A stretch of 64,000 nt of DNA, from positions 62,001 through 126,000 of the forward strand of contig DAMANX010000014.1 of assembly GCA_032073245.1 (NCBI GenBank). The letters run 5' to 3'. The notes beneath the pieces were generated by a model, which searched no databases, had not been told where the DNA came from, and saw only the letters and a list, made by a program, of their open reading frames with translations. Origin of the DNA: QVMG01 sp032073245. GTDB taxonomy: Bacteria > Bacteroidota > Bacteroidia > Bacteroidales > Tannerellaceae. A program made the position numbers and the translations under genes. Numbering within the stretch: the stretch's first letter is position 1; each line of letters starts with the position of its first letter. Shown piece by piece: positions 55,836-64,000 of this stretch.

Positions 55836-56109
55836 GACGCAAATAAAGTAAGCAATCGCGCAAAGTATAGTCTAATACTACAATAAAAGAAGTGCCTTCA
55901 TCAGAAAATCGGATTAAGACAATGTTTAATTACAGGTTAATAGCTTTAATTTATTATCACTTTTATCCACTATAACAGACATCAAACCTTTTTTGTCAGT
56001 TTTCAAACCCTCCTATTTGTAATAGTAAGTAACATTGTATGCATGAAAGAAAACACATTTAGATGTATATCAATAAAGCAGTATTAAATAATCTTAAGTT
56101 AGCATATAA

Positions 56110-57051
56110 ATGGAAACATATTTAGGCCTGGATTTAGGCGGCACTAAATTACTTATCGGCGAGTTGGACAGCTGTGGGAATATCCTGAAGTACAAAAAGT
56201 ACGATTCCGGATATTTCAATCAGCAATCAGCCTTGGATATTATAAAGAAATCACTGGACGATTATATAAAGACAGTGGGATGGACCAATAAGAAGCCTGT
56301 GGGCATGGGTGTCGGGCTTATCGGAAGGGTTGACCCTGAAAAAGGAATTTGGTTGCAGATAGATCCTAAACGCACACAACCGATCCCTCTTGCACAGGAA
56401 TTATTCGATCTTTATGGTATACCTTGTCATATCGACAATGATGTAAAAAGTGCAACACGGGCTGAGCGTCACTTCGGTTTTGGCCAGATATCCCGCAATT
56501 TCATATATATAAATGTAGGAACAGGTATTGCTGCCGGGTTTGTTGTTAACGGAAGGCAAATTCGCGGAAGTCACTTTAATGCCGGCGAAGTGGGACATAC
56601 CCAGGTTGGCGTCAATGTTGGAATCCGTTGTGGTTGTGGCCGTATGGATTGCGTGGAACTTATAGCTTCGGGTATCGGAATTGATGGATGTGCCCGTTTA
56701 TTAAAGAATGAACTGGAAACCACTCTACATATTTCAGAAGATCAGGGAGAACGGGTAAACGTGAAAGAAGTATTCGAATTGAGCCGTAAAGGTGATCCTC
56801 TCTGTGTACAGCTGGTAGAAAACGCTACTCAAGCGCTGGCTAATCTTATTATGAATCTGGTAAGGGTTAGCGATCCCGATACGGTAGTGTTAGGAGGAGG
56901 AATGGTTTCAGACGGTTATCTGCATACTAAAGTATTGGAAAAGCTCAATGCGAATACTATACGATTTGTGAAAAACGGAGTAGTGATTACTAAATTGAAC
57001 CCTGACTTTATTGGTTTAATGGGGGCAGGCGCTGTGGCTATGAATGTATAA
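56110..57051 (+). CDS. ROK-family sugar kinase
   Basis: The protein has 313 residues. The ATP-binding motif LGLDLGGTKLLIGE is at the N-terminus. The catalytic N-D pair (N110-D111) is in CHIDNDVKSATRAE, GTGIAAGFVVNG follows, and the ROK zinc motif is GIRCGCGRMDCVE, with C174, C176 and C181 and H163 in GEVGHTQ. These match kinases acting on glucose or N-acetylglucosamine/N-acetylmannosamine. It lies 14 bases before the NagB-like gene, so they form one operon. With that partner, phosphorylation of an amino sugar is the best inference. Confidence 0.92.
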   Translation: METYLGLDLGGTKLLIGELDSCGNILKYKKYDSGYFNQQSALDIIKKSLDDYIKTVGWTNKKPVGMGVGLIGRVDPEKGIWLQIDPKRTQPIPLAQELFDLYGIPCHIDNDVKSATRAERHFGFGQISRNFIYINVGTGIAAGFVVNGRQIRGSHFNAGEVGHTQVGVNVGIRCGCGRMDCVELIASGIGIDGCARLLKNELETTLHISEDQGERVNVKEVFELSRKGDPLCVQLVENATQALANLIMNLVRVSDPDTVVLGGGMVSDGYLHTKVLEKLNANTIRFVKNGVVITKLNPDFIGLMGAGAVAMNV

Positions 57052-57065
57052 GAAAACTAAGAAAT

Positions 57066-57806
57066 ATGAAAATCACCATTACAAAGAACGAAACTGAATT
57101 TGATAACCTGGCAGCATGGCGCATTATCGGAGAAATCTTACATAATCCCAAAGCAGTTATAGGCTTATCGACCGGGCGGACTACCCTTAATATGCATCAG
57201 CTTGTAAGCAAGATTTATAAAGAAAATCCTTTTGATATCTCAGGCATTACCTTTTTCGGTGTTGATGAAGTAACCAATGTTCCCCGTGAATATAAAGGAG
57301 CCTGTTACACTATGCTTAAAAACGAAATTATCGGCCCTCTGGGTGTAAAAGAAGATAATTTTATTATGCCTCCTACCCTATCCGATGACTTCGAAAAGGA
57401 ATGTGATATATTCCAACAAAGATTAAAAGAAAGAGGTGGAATAGATATGCAGATACTTGGTTTAGGCACCAACGGGCACTTGGGTTTCAATCAACCGGGA
57501 ACTCCTTTTGAGAGTGAAACATGGGTTTCCAGTATGGATGAAGAACTCGAAGCACGTATACGAAAAGAGACAAATTCTCCTGCTGATAAAGAATTAGGAG
57601 GATTGACATTGGGCATCCGCAATATTATGCACGCAAAGAAAATCATTCTGGCTGCAAAGGGTGCTTCAAAAGCTAAAATCGTAAAGAGAATGTTGGAAGG
57701 AAGTATCACAACAGATATACCTGCTTCCATATTACAATTACATCCGAATTGCGAGTTTCTGTTAGATGAAGAAGCCGCAAAAGAATTGACACATTACAAC
57801 CACTAA
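57066..57806 (+). CDS. Glucosamine-6-phosphate deaminase-like (NagB family)
   Basis: The protein has 246 residues, close to NagB length. Motifs are the phosphate loop IGLSTGRTTLNMH, TFFGVDEVTNVP with D67 (the NagB general base is at this place) and QILGLGTNGHLGFNQPGTPF with H138. At residue 143 Gln replaces the Glu usual in NagB (FNEPG), and N136 stands where E. coli NagB has Asp. Family members such as AgaI differ here too, so the substrate may be another amino-sugar phosphate. No NagA deacetylase gene was found next to it. It is encoded 14 bases after the ROK kinase and is followed by a terminator. Confidence 0.87.
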   Translation: MKITITKNETEFDNLAAWRIIGEILHNPKAVIGLSTGRTTLNMHQLVSKIYKENPFDISGITFFGVDEVTNVPREYKGACYTMLKNEIIGPLGVKEDNFIMPPTLSDDFEKECDIFQQRLKERGGIDMQILGLGTNGHLGFNQPGTPFESETWVSSMDEELEARIRKETNSPADKELGGLTLGIRNIMHAKKIILAAKGASKAKIVKRMLEGSITTDIPASILQLHPNCEFLLDEEAAKELTHYNH

Positions 57807-57813
57807 TGAAGAG

Positions 57814-57883
57814 AAGGGGGAGAGCTTGCCGGAACAAGCGGAATGAAAGGGTTCCTTAACTTTCGTCTCCCCCTTATTTTTTT
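57814..57883 (+). terminator. Terminator after the NagB-like gene
   Basis: AAGGGGGAGA (57814-57823) pairs with TCTCCCCCTT (57866-57875), followed by ATTTTTTT. The loop is long (42 bases) and contains further pairing. It separates the kinase/deaminase pair from the permease operon. Confidence 0.8.
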
Positions 57884-57928
57884 ATCATTTGTAAGTAATT
57901 TCTAAACGTTAATCGTTAAAATAATACC

Positions 57929-59254
57929 ATGACACAGCAAGAGAAACAAATTAATTATGTCGGGCCATTCCTTACAATGGTCTTTCTGTTCTTTATTGTT
58001 GGTTTTTTAACCACAGCCAACACTCAGTTCCAGGGACCTCTTAAGGAAGCCTTCCTCGAAGGGGTGGGCGATATGAAAAACACATTTGCTACACTGATCA
58101 CTTTCTCATGGTTCCTGGCTTATCCACTTTGTGGAGGAGTCGGTTCTTCATGGACAACAAAATTCGGATACAAGGGGACATTGATTCGTTCTTTATTTAT
58201 TATGATCCTGGGATTAGGATTTTTCTTTCTTTCTTCGTGGTTTACAGTTAAATTTCCTGAGGCTAATATCCATATAGGAAGTAATACCGTACCGGTTGGA
58301 TTCTTTATCTTTCTTTTGGGTTCATTTATTGTTGGTGCTTCAGCTACTATCCTGCAGGTAGTAATTAATCCTTACCTCACAGCATGCTACGTTAAAGGGA
58401 CTCAGCCTATTCAGCGTATGGCTATCGGGGGATCGGCTAATTCGATCGGAACTACTATTGCTCCATTCTTTGTAACAGGGATTGTGTTTGGCGGAGTAGC
58501 GATGGAAGATGTACAGGTAAGCCAACTGATGATACCATTTCTTTCCCTCATGATTATCATTGCAATTGTTGTTTTCACATTATACCGTTTATCTCTTCCT
58601 GATATTCAGGGAACAAAAGCAGAAGTTGGTGAGAAACTGGAAAAAAGCGTTTGGTCATTTAGTCATATAACTCTAGGGGTTATCGCTATTTTCTTTTATG
58701 TTGGAGTAGAAGTCTGTATCGGTGCCAATATTAACCTGTATGCCATTGAACAGGAAGCGGCAAACGGGCCTTTCTCTTTCTTCGGAAGCAGTTCGCTTAC
58801 AATATTCGGCATCAACTTTGCAATTCCTGCATTGATGGCAACACTCTATTGGGGCGGCATGCTGATCGGCCGTCTGGTTGGAAGTTCTTTAAGCACCGTA
58901 CCTCCCCGTCTGCAATTAATCACGACCACTGTTATGGCAACGGTTCTTACATTGTTGGCTATCGGATTAAACAACCCCTGGTTATTAACAGCTGTAGGCC
59001 TTTTCCATTCCATTATGTGGGGAGCTATCTTTACATTATCCGTTGCCAACCTGGGTAAATATACTTCGGTTGCTTCCGGTGTATTTATGATTGGTGTTGT
59101 CGGAGGAGCTATTCTACCTTTGATACAAGGTGTACTGGCCGATGTTCTGGATGGTTGGAGATGGTCGTGGTTTATTGTTATCTTCGGGGAATTATTTATG
59201 TTGTATTATGCGCTGATCGGTTCACGTATCCGTCAATCAGCAGAAACAGAATAA
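57929..59254 (+). CDS. MFS sugar permease, FucP/NagP-like
   Basis: The protein has 441 residues and about 12 membrane helices. The N-terminal sequence GPFLTMVFLFFIVGFLTTAN fits the FucP/GlcP/NagP group of H+-coupled sugar importers (fucose, glucose/galactose, N-acetylglucosamine). The motif GVGSSWTTKFGYKGTLIRSL is equivalent to the loop 2-3 signature, and VINPYLTACYVKG to a middle-loop motif. It sits in the inner membrane. The next gene begins 4 bases after its stop, so it is in an operon with the small secreted protein and the GH18 gene. Confidence 0.9.
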   Translation: MTQQEKQINYVGPFLTMVFLFFIVGFLTTANTQFQGPLKEAFLEGVGDMKNTFATLITFSWFLAYPLCGGVGSSWTTKFGYKGTLIRSLFIMILGLGFFFLSSWFTVKFPEANIHIGSNTVPVGFFIFLLGSFIVGASATILQVVINPYLTACYVKGTQPIQRMAIGGSANSIGTTIAPFFVTGIVFGGVAMEDVQVSQLMIPFLSLMIIIAIVVFTLYRLSLPDIQGTKAEVGEKLEKSVWSFSHITLGVIAIFFYVGVEVCIGANINLYAIEQEAANGPFSFFGSSSLTIFGINFAIPALMATLYWGGMLIGRLVGSSLSTVPPRLQLITTTVMATVLTLLAIGLNNPWLLTAVGLFHSIMWGAIFTLSVANLGKYTSVASGVFMIGVVGGAILPLIQGVLADVLDGWRWSWFIVIFGELFMLYYALIGSRIRQSAETE

Positions 59255-59258
59255 AATT

Positions 59259-59711
59259 ATGAGACGATTATTTCTATTCATTCTTCTTGCAGGATGCTTC
59301 ACTCATGCCTGGTCGCAGTACCAAGTAAGCGAACAACGCACCTGGGATAGGTTTCCACCACAAGCACAGGAACGCGGATTTGGCCTTCATGCTTCACAAC
59401 TTGTTCAAATGGATGACGATGAAGCCTTGGAAGAGGTTATGCTCTTTAGTGCCCATAACGGACATTATCCTTATTTCGATCTGTTTCGTAACTATTACGT
59501 AATTCTTGATTATTGTACGAAAGAGATAAAGTACAAATCCAACATAACCGTATCTACAAAACGGGATCTTATTTTGGAAGACCGTAACAATGACGGCAAA
59601 TTCGAACTCTACCGTTCCTATTTCAAAGATGGGGAATTTACAGTAGATGAGTTTGGAAATAACCTAAGAACAAGATGGGTTTATGATTGTATTGACTTTA
59701 AATCAAAATAA
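59259..59711 (+). CDS. Small secreted protein of unknown function with EF-hand-like loop
   Basis: The protein has 150 residues with a signal peptide (LFLFILLAGCFTHAWS). No family was recognised. Near residues 108-117 it has LEDRNNDGKFELY, in which D-x-N-x-D-G resembles a calcium-binding EF-hand/dockerin-like loop. The rest is aromatic and charged (YYVILDYCTKEIKYKS). It is encoded between the permease and the GH18 gene, with gaps of 4 bases and 1 base, so it is co-expressed with them and may help in glycan capture or breakdown. No enzyme motif was seen. Confidence 0.8.
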   Translation: MRRLFLFILLAGCFTHAWSQYQVSEQRTWDRFPPQAQERGFGLHASQLVQMDDDEALEEVMLFSAHNGHYPYFDLFRNYYVILDYCTKEIKYKSNITVSTKRDLILEDRNNDGKFELYRSYFKDGEFTVDEFGNNLRTRWVYDCIDFKSK

Positions 59712-59712
59712 A

Positions 59713-60741
59713 ATGAAAGCAATAAAAGGAATAATACTGACATTTTCTGTACTCCTAACTACCATAGGTTGTAGCGCAAAAAAAGAAAGCCCAAATAAGG
59801 AACAGGTTAACGACAAGGTTATAATAGCCTATGTAACATCCTGGAGCCAGACAATACCTGATCCGGCGCATATTACACACATTAACTATGCATTCGGTCA
59901 TGTAAATGATACTTTCGATGGTGTTCGCATAAGTAATGAAGAACGGTTAAAACAAATTACCGGATTAAAAAAAGATTCTCCTTCACTGAAAGTCCTACTG
60001 TCTATTGGCGGATGGGGAAGCGGACGTTTTAGTGAAATGGCAGCAGACGATGAACTACGTAAAAAGTTTGCTGCGGATTGTCAACGGGTTGTTAAAGAAT
60101 TCAACCTTGACGGCATAGATATTGATTGGGAATACCCGACTTCTTCTATGGCAAATATATCTGCCTCACCGGACGACACTCAGAATTATACACTATTAAT
60201 GAGAGATATCAGAGAAGCCATCGGAAAAGATAAATTACTGACACAAGCAACTGTTGCAAGTGCGAAATATATCGATTTTCGTGCGATCGATCCTTATATC
60301 GACTTTACTAATATTATGGCTTATGATATGGCATCTGCCCCTAAGCATCATTCCGCCTTGTACAGGTCTGATAATGCAGGAGGAAACACTTCGGATGAAG
60401 CGGTAAAAGCCCATCTTGCAGCAGGAGTTCCCGCAGGAAAACTTGTTCTTGGAATGCCTTTCTATGGCCGGGCTACCGAAAGTTTATCTAACTTTACAGA
60501 CTACAAAAAGATTGAAAAACTAACCGGGTATACCAGAGAATGGGATGAAGTAGCACAGGTTCCTTATCTGAGGAATACAGAAGGTGAATTTGTTTGTGGA
60601 TATGACGATCCGCAATCATTGGCTATTAAATGTCAATATATCCTGGATAATGAATTATTGGGTGCCATGTATTGGGATTATGATGGTGACAACGAAGCGG
60701 GAGATCTTCGCAAAACCATATACAATAGCCTGTATAAATAA
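59713..60741 (+). CDS. GH18 glycoside hydrolase lipoprotein (chitinase / endo-beta-N-acetylglucosaminidase type)
   Basis: The protein has 342 residues from ATG 59713; an in-frame ATG at 59683 is unlikely because it runs through the previous gene. Lipobox Cys20 is in SVLLTTIGCSA. The GH18 hallmarks are VLLSIGGWGSGRF (strand 3) and NLDGIDIDWEYP (strand 4) with the catalytic Glu140, plus IMAYDM, LVLGMPFYGRA and GAMYWDYDGD later. Substrate-assisted catalysis through the acetamido group is known for the family. It cuts beta-1,4-linked N-acetylglucosamine glycans (chitin or N-glycan cores). The protein is anchored in a membrane, probably on the cell surface. Confidence 0.94.
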   Translation: MKAIKGIILTFSVLLTTIGCSAKKESPNKEQVNDKVIIAYVTSWSQTIPDPAHITHINYAFGHVNDTFDGVRISNEERLKQITGLKKDSPSLKVLLSIGGWGSGRFSEMAADDELRKKFAADCQRVVKEFNLDGIDIDWEYPTSSMANISASPDDTQNYTLLMRDIREAIGKDKLLTQATVASAKYIDFRAIDPYIDFTNIMAYDMASAPKHHSALYRSDNAGGNTSDEAVKAHLAAGVPAGKLVLGMPFYGRATESLSNFTDYKKIEKLTGYTREWDEVAQVPYLRNTEGEFVCGYDDPQSLAIKCQYILDNELLGAMYWDYDGDNEAGDLRKTIYNSLYK

Positions 60742-60760
60742 CTATCAAACACAGATGTTT

Positions 60761-61687
60761 ATGAAAAAATATATTTGGATAATCGTCACCTTTTTTCTGG
60801 CTCTCGCGATCTCTCCACAAATTGCAGCACAGAAAAAAATGAAAGCAATGATTGTTACCGGACAAGACGGAAGCCATTGGTGGCAAGGCGGTAGCGATGC
60901 TATAAAAATGATAATGGAAAACAGTAACCTGTTTACTGTAGATATTCATACCACCCCAGCCCGGGGAGAAGATATCAGCACATACCATCCCGACTTTAGT
61001 AAATATGATCTGGTAGTCTTTAATTACGGAGGAGTGACATTGGCTGAACCGACACGTAAAAACTTTGAAAAATATGTTGCCGATGGTGGCGGAGTAGTTA
61101 TTGTTCATTCATCCGTTGTTCCCATGGACGATTGGAAAGAATATAATGTAATGATCGGAATGGGTGCCTGGAATGGAAGAAATGAAAAAGATGGCCCATA
61201 CATATATTGGAAAGACGGCCGCACAGTATATGATTATTCACCAGGTGGAGCCGGATATCATGGTTTACAACATCCGTCTACAATTACACATCGCCAACCC
61301 GAACATCCTATTTTAAAGGGATTACCTACTGTCTGGGATCATTTTAAAGATGAAATATATGCTCGTTTAAGAGGGCCCGGCAAAAATATGCAGATACTAG
61401 CAACCACTTTTGAACAACGCAACGAAAACGAACCTGGCCGGGATGAACCAATGCTTTGGACTGTTAACTATGGGAAAGGAAAAGTATTCGTCACTTTACT
61501 TGGCCATGCAGGCAATGATCCTGAGCTCCGGTATGCTATGGAATGTACTGGTTTTCAGGTAACCCTACTAAGAGGAGCTGAATGGGTGGCAACAGGAGAA
61601 GTAACACAAGAAGTACCCAAAGACTTCCCAAGTGAAGGAATCAATACATTACGCAAAGAGTTTAAAGCTCCATTTCATGCTTATTGA
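60761..61687 (+). CDS. ThuA-domain protein 1, secreted
   Basis: The protein has 308 residues from ATG 60761. Signal peptide is KYIWIIVTFFLALAISPQIA. The ThuA fold, a glutamine-amidotransferase-like alpha/beta fold, is seen in MKAMIVTGQDGSHWWQGGSD, YDLVVFNYGGV, DGGGVVIVHSSVVPMDDW with the conserved His, and HPILKGLPTVWDHFKDEIYA. The family was named after trehalose utilisation. The reaction of most members is not established, but keto-sugar chemistry has been proposed for relatives. The gene starts 19 bases after the GH18 stop and is the first of three consecutive ThuA genes. Confidence 0.88.
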   Translation: MKKYIWIIVTFFLALAISPQIAAQKKMKAMIVTGQDGSHWWQGGSDAIKMIMENSNLFTVDIHTTPARGEDISTYHPDFSKYDLVVFNYGGVTLAEPTRKNFEKYVADGGGVVIVHSSVVPMDDWKEYNVMIGMGAWNGRNEKDGPYIYWKDGRTVYDYSPGGAGYHGLQHPSTITHRQPEHPILKGLPTVWDHFKDEIYARLRGPGKNMQILATTFEQRNENEPGRDEPMLWTVNYGKGKVFVTLLGHAGNDPELRYAMECTGFQVTLLRGAEWVATGEVTQEVPKDFPSEGINTLRKEFKAPFHAY

Positions 61688-61749
61688 AATAAGGTTTACA
61701 AATTTATGAGTAAAAACAGAAAGTAAAGAATCACTAAAAATCATCACAC

Positions 61750-62553
61750 ATGAAAAAGTTATTGAGTTTATTAATGGTCATTGGGATATGCTTTAGCGGT
61801 TGTCAAATGGCATCTTCCAAAAAGAATGAAGAGAAATCAACTACGGAAACAAAGGCAAATACACCGGTTAAAGTATTAGTACTTACTGAAAGAGGGGGTC
61901 AACATGGTGGTTTCACGGATGCCGGTTTGAAATGGCTCGCCGAAGAAGGCAAAACACATAATTATGAAATCACTGAAATCAATAATACAAAACCTATAAA
62001 TGAAGAATACCTGGCACAGTTCAAAGTTATTATTCAATTGGATTTCCCTCCGTATACATGGACAAAAGAAGCTGAAGAAGCATTTATCAAATACATTGAA
62101 GAAGGCCGCGGAGGTTGGGTGGGCTTCCATCATGCAACCTTACTGGGAGAGTTCGACGGATACCAAATGTGGCAATGGTTCTCTGAATTTATGGGAGATA
62201 TTCGCTTCAAAAGTTATATCGCACCATTAGCCGATGGTACTGTTAATGTGGAAGATAAAACACACCCTGTAATGAAAGGTGTAAGTGAATCATTTGTTAT
62301 TCCGGATGATGAATGGTATACTTTCAACAAAAACCCACGGCCAAACGTACATGTACTTGCATCAGTTGACGAATCTACTTATACACCTGCTTCAGATATC
62401 AAAATGGGAGATCATCCGGTAGTTTGGATAAACCCTCATAAAAAAGCACGAAATGTATATTTTGTTATAGGCCATAGCAGTAAGTTGTATGATACGGAAG
62501 ATTTCACAAAGATGTTTCGTAATGCCATATTGTGGGCAGGAGATTTTAAATGA
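61750..62553 (+). CDS. ThuA-domain protein 2, lipoprotein
   Basis: The protein has 267 residues with lipobox Cys18 in LLMVIGICFSGCQMA. The ThuA pattern is clear: VKVLVLTERGGQHGGFTDAG, FKVIIQLDFPPYTW, GRGGWVGFHHATLLGEFDGY with H-H at the usual His site, and HPVMKGVSESFVIPDDEWYT. It is closer to the third copy (DEWYxxNxxPR pattern) than to the first. Gene order and 60-base gaps support one operon with its neighbours. Confidence 0.9.
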   Translation: MKKLLSLLMVIGICFSGCQMASSKKNEEKSTTETKANTPVKVLVLTERGGQHGGFTDAGLKWLAEEGKTHNYEITEINNTKPINEEYLAQFKVIIQLDFPPYTWTKEAEEAFIKYIEEGRGGWVGFHHATLLGEFDGYQMWQWFSEFMGDIRFKSYIAPLADGTVNVEDKTHPVMKGVSESFVIPDDEWYTFNKNPRPNVHVLASVDESTYTPASDIKMGDHPVVWINPHKKARNVYFVIGHSSKLYDTEDFTKMFRNAILWAGDFK

Positions 62554-62594
62554 TTAATGATTAACGGTTAATTATTAATTTAACAAATACAGAT

Positions 62595-63419
62595 ATGATG
62601 AAGACTAATAAGATACGACATACTTTTATACTTTTGTTTATTTCCTTGGTGACTGGGCTGTGTTATGCCCAGGCACCTGAAGGATATCCTGCTAATTATG
62701 CCAGTGCACCACGTTTCAAAGCACTTGTTTATTATACACACCATGCAGAAAAGGCTCATGTGGACTTTGCTCTTCAAGGAGTGGAATTCTTTAAAAGGTT
62801 AAACTACGGTAATGGTTTTATTTTAGAAGTCACAACAGACTTCTCCCAATATCCGTATGAAAAGCTCAAAGAGTTTGATATCGTTGTTATGCTCGACGGG
62901 TATCCCAATAGAAAAGAAGATCGCGACGCTTTTGAACAATATATGGAAAACGGAGGTGGCTGGATGGGTTTCCACGTTGCTGCATATAATGATAAAAACA
63001 CAAAATGGCCATGGTTGCTACAATTCTTGGGTGGTGGCGTATTTTATTGCAATAACTGGCCACCTCAACCGGTAAAATTAACAGTGGATAATACGAATCA
63101 TCCGATCACAAAAAACCTTCCGTCCTCTTTTATCGTTCCTGAAAGCGAATGGTATCAATGGAATCCAAGTCCACGCGAGAATAAAGATATAGAAGTGCTG
63201 CTGACTCTTTCTCCTGATAATTATCCATTAGGAATTAAGGACGTCGTTAACTTCGGTGATTTCCCGATTGTGTGGACTAACAAGAATTACCGGATGATTT
63301 ACCTGAACATGGGACATGGCGATGACGAGTTCACAGATGCAACACAAAAGCTCTTATTCATCAATGCTTTTCGATGGGTATTAAGTAATAGCCCGAAAGG
63401 AGATCCTTTTAAGAAATAA
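62595..63419 (+). CDS. ThuA-domain protein 3, secreted
   Basis: The protein has 274 residues with a signal peptide (FILLFISLVTGLCYAQ). The start is at ATG 62595, or the next Met. Motifs are FKALVYYTHHAEKAHVDFAL, FDIVVMLDGYPNR, GGGWMGFHVAAYNDKN with the conserved His, and HPITKNLPSSFIVPESEWYQ, all matching ThuA. With the two preceding genes it forms a triple tandem of related but divergent proteins, two secreted and one lipid-anchored. Their separate localisation signals suggest that they work outside the cytoplasm on substrates produced by the GH18/GH3 enzymes; this is inference. Confidence 0.9.
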   Translation: MMKTNKIRHTFILLFISLVTGLCYAQAPEGYPANYASAPRFKALVYYTHHAEKAHVDFALQGVEFFKRLNYGNGFILEVTTDFSQYPYEKLKEFDIVVMLDGYPNRKEDRDAFEQYMENGGGWMGFHVAAYNDKNTKWPWLLQFLGGGVFYCNNWPPQPVKLTVDNTNHPITKNLPSSFIVPESEWYQWNPSPRENKDIEVLLTLSPDNYPLGIKDVVNFGDFPIVWTNKNYRMIYLNMGHGDDEFTDATQKLLFINAFRWVLSNSPKGDPFKK

Positions 63420-63459
63420 GGAATGAGGAGTATGTCAAAAAATACGATATAAGTATCTC

Positions 63460-63614
63460 GGCTCCCCTCCTGCCAGAGGAGGGGATGGACCATCGCTTGC
63501 GATGGTGGGGTGGTGGGAGAAAAAAGGAAATAGTTATAATATTTTATCCTCAACACGAACCGCCCCACCACTGCAAGCAGTGGTCCACCCCCGCCTTAAC
63601 CAAGGCGGGGAGCC
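63460..63614. repeat. Palindromic intergenic repeat of GGCTCCCC type
   Basis: The outer ends GGCTCCCC (63460-63467) and GGGGAGCC (63607-63614) enclose nested hairpins: CTCCTGCCAGAGGAG, CCATCGCTTGCGATGG, CCACTGCAAGCAGTGG and CCGCCTTAACCAAGGCGG. It fills the 315-base gap after the third ThuA gene. It may be a terminator or a dispersed repeat. Confidence 0.8.
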
Positions 63615-63734
63615 AAGTTACTTTAATTCACATATCATTAAATAAATCACAGTCACGGAATCTTGAAATCTTAAATAACAAAAGATTTATCTAAAACACT
63701 ATAGAAACTTTAAATTGAAATACCAGACAAATTT

Positions 63735-64000
63735 ATGAGTAAAAGAAAATATATAATTCCCTGTCTAACATTATTCCTATGTACTTTCGCCTTTGCACAG
63801 GTGAGATTAACAAATGATACCGATCTGGAAAAAGAGATCATCCGTACAGGACTAATCCATAGTCCACTCCCATTGGATGTATCCAAATCGTATGAAGCTA
63901 ACGGCTTGAAGAAAAAAGTTCTCCAAAGCGAACCACTTACAAAAGAAAATAACCTGACAGGATGGAGCCATAATGGATTAGGGTATATGGATTATTCCAA
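63735..64000 (+). CDS. N-terminus of a secreted protein, runs off the window
   Basis: The ATG at 63735 opens a frame to the window end (88 codons) with a signal peptide (YIIPCLTLFLCTFAFAQ). The visible mature part (RLTNDTDLEKEIIRTGLIHS and onward) has no recognised domain. It follows the ThuA genes on the same strand, so it may belong to the same locus. The upstream sequence ACAAATTTATGAGTAAAA also occurs at 61698. Confidence 0.7.
   Translation, partial: MSKRKYIIPCLTLFLCTFAFAQVRLTNDTDLEKEIIRTGLIHSPLPLDVSKSYEANGLKKKVLQSEPLTKENNLTGWSHNGLGYMDYS

Overview
The window reads as chromosomal DNA of a Bacteroidales bacterium, most like Parabacteroides or another Tannerellaceae-type gut anaerobe. This rests on the SusC/SusD pair, ECF sigma/FecR and hybrid two-component regulators, many lipoproteins, secreted proteins with Bacteroidales C-terminal sorting-like domains, weak ribosome binding sites and TAnnTTTG-type promoter boxes. 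The genus is an inference from family content. No rRNA, tRNA or CRISPR array was recognised.

Region 1 (1-11.8 kb): a partial secreted protein, an HU-related DNA-binding protein, a giant secreted multi-domain protein (minus strand), an AraC regulator and a tyrosine recombinase. A 20-bp exact inverted repeat (8267-8286 and 9443-9462) flanks the AraC gene and the upstream region of the giant gene, right beside the recombinase. A Bacteroides-type promoter inside the segment points outward. This looks like a phase-variable (invertible) switch and is the most interesting local structure.

Region 2 (11.8-18.5 kb): a six-bladed beta-propeller lipoprotein, a conserved protein of unknown function, an amidase followed by a small two-helix membrane protein and a damaged lipoprotein gene (a lysis-like cassette), and a GH3 enzyme. 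Palindromic intergenic repeats separate the convergent genes.

Region 3 (18.8-36.5 kb): a polysaccharide utilisation locus. It holds a Gfo/Idh/MocA oxidoreductase, an ECF sigma factor, a FecR anti-sigma factor, a SusC transporter with the STN signalling domain, SusD, and then three secreted glycoside-hydrolase-like proteins. Two of these share an uncommon beta-sandwich module. The third is a DUF6067-like protein. Two paralogous, translationally coupled membrane-bound AraC regulators follow on the other strand.

Region 4 (36.7-44.7 kb): three secreted, surface-type proteins (CUB-like, fimbrillin-like plus type IX sorting signal, and beta-sandwich repeats). The G+C content looks higher than in the flanking loci. 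A large nested perfect palindrome lies between two of the genes.

Region 5 (44.9-64 kb): a second carbohydrate locus, controlled by a hybrid two-component regulator. It holds a GH3 lipoprotein, a TonB-dependent receptor, a TlpA-like thioredoxin lipoprotein, a ROK sugar kinase, a NagB-like deaminase, a FucP/NagP-like permease, a GH18 lipoprotein, three consecutive ThuA-domain proteins and the start of another secreted protein. The set suggests use of a beta-linked N-acetylglucosamine glycan, with ThuA proteins in an unknown follow-on role.
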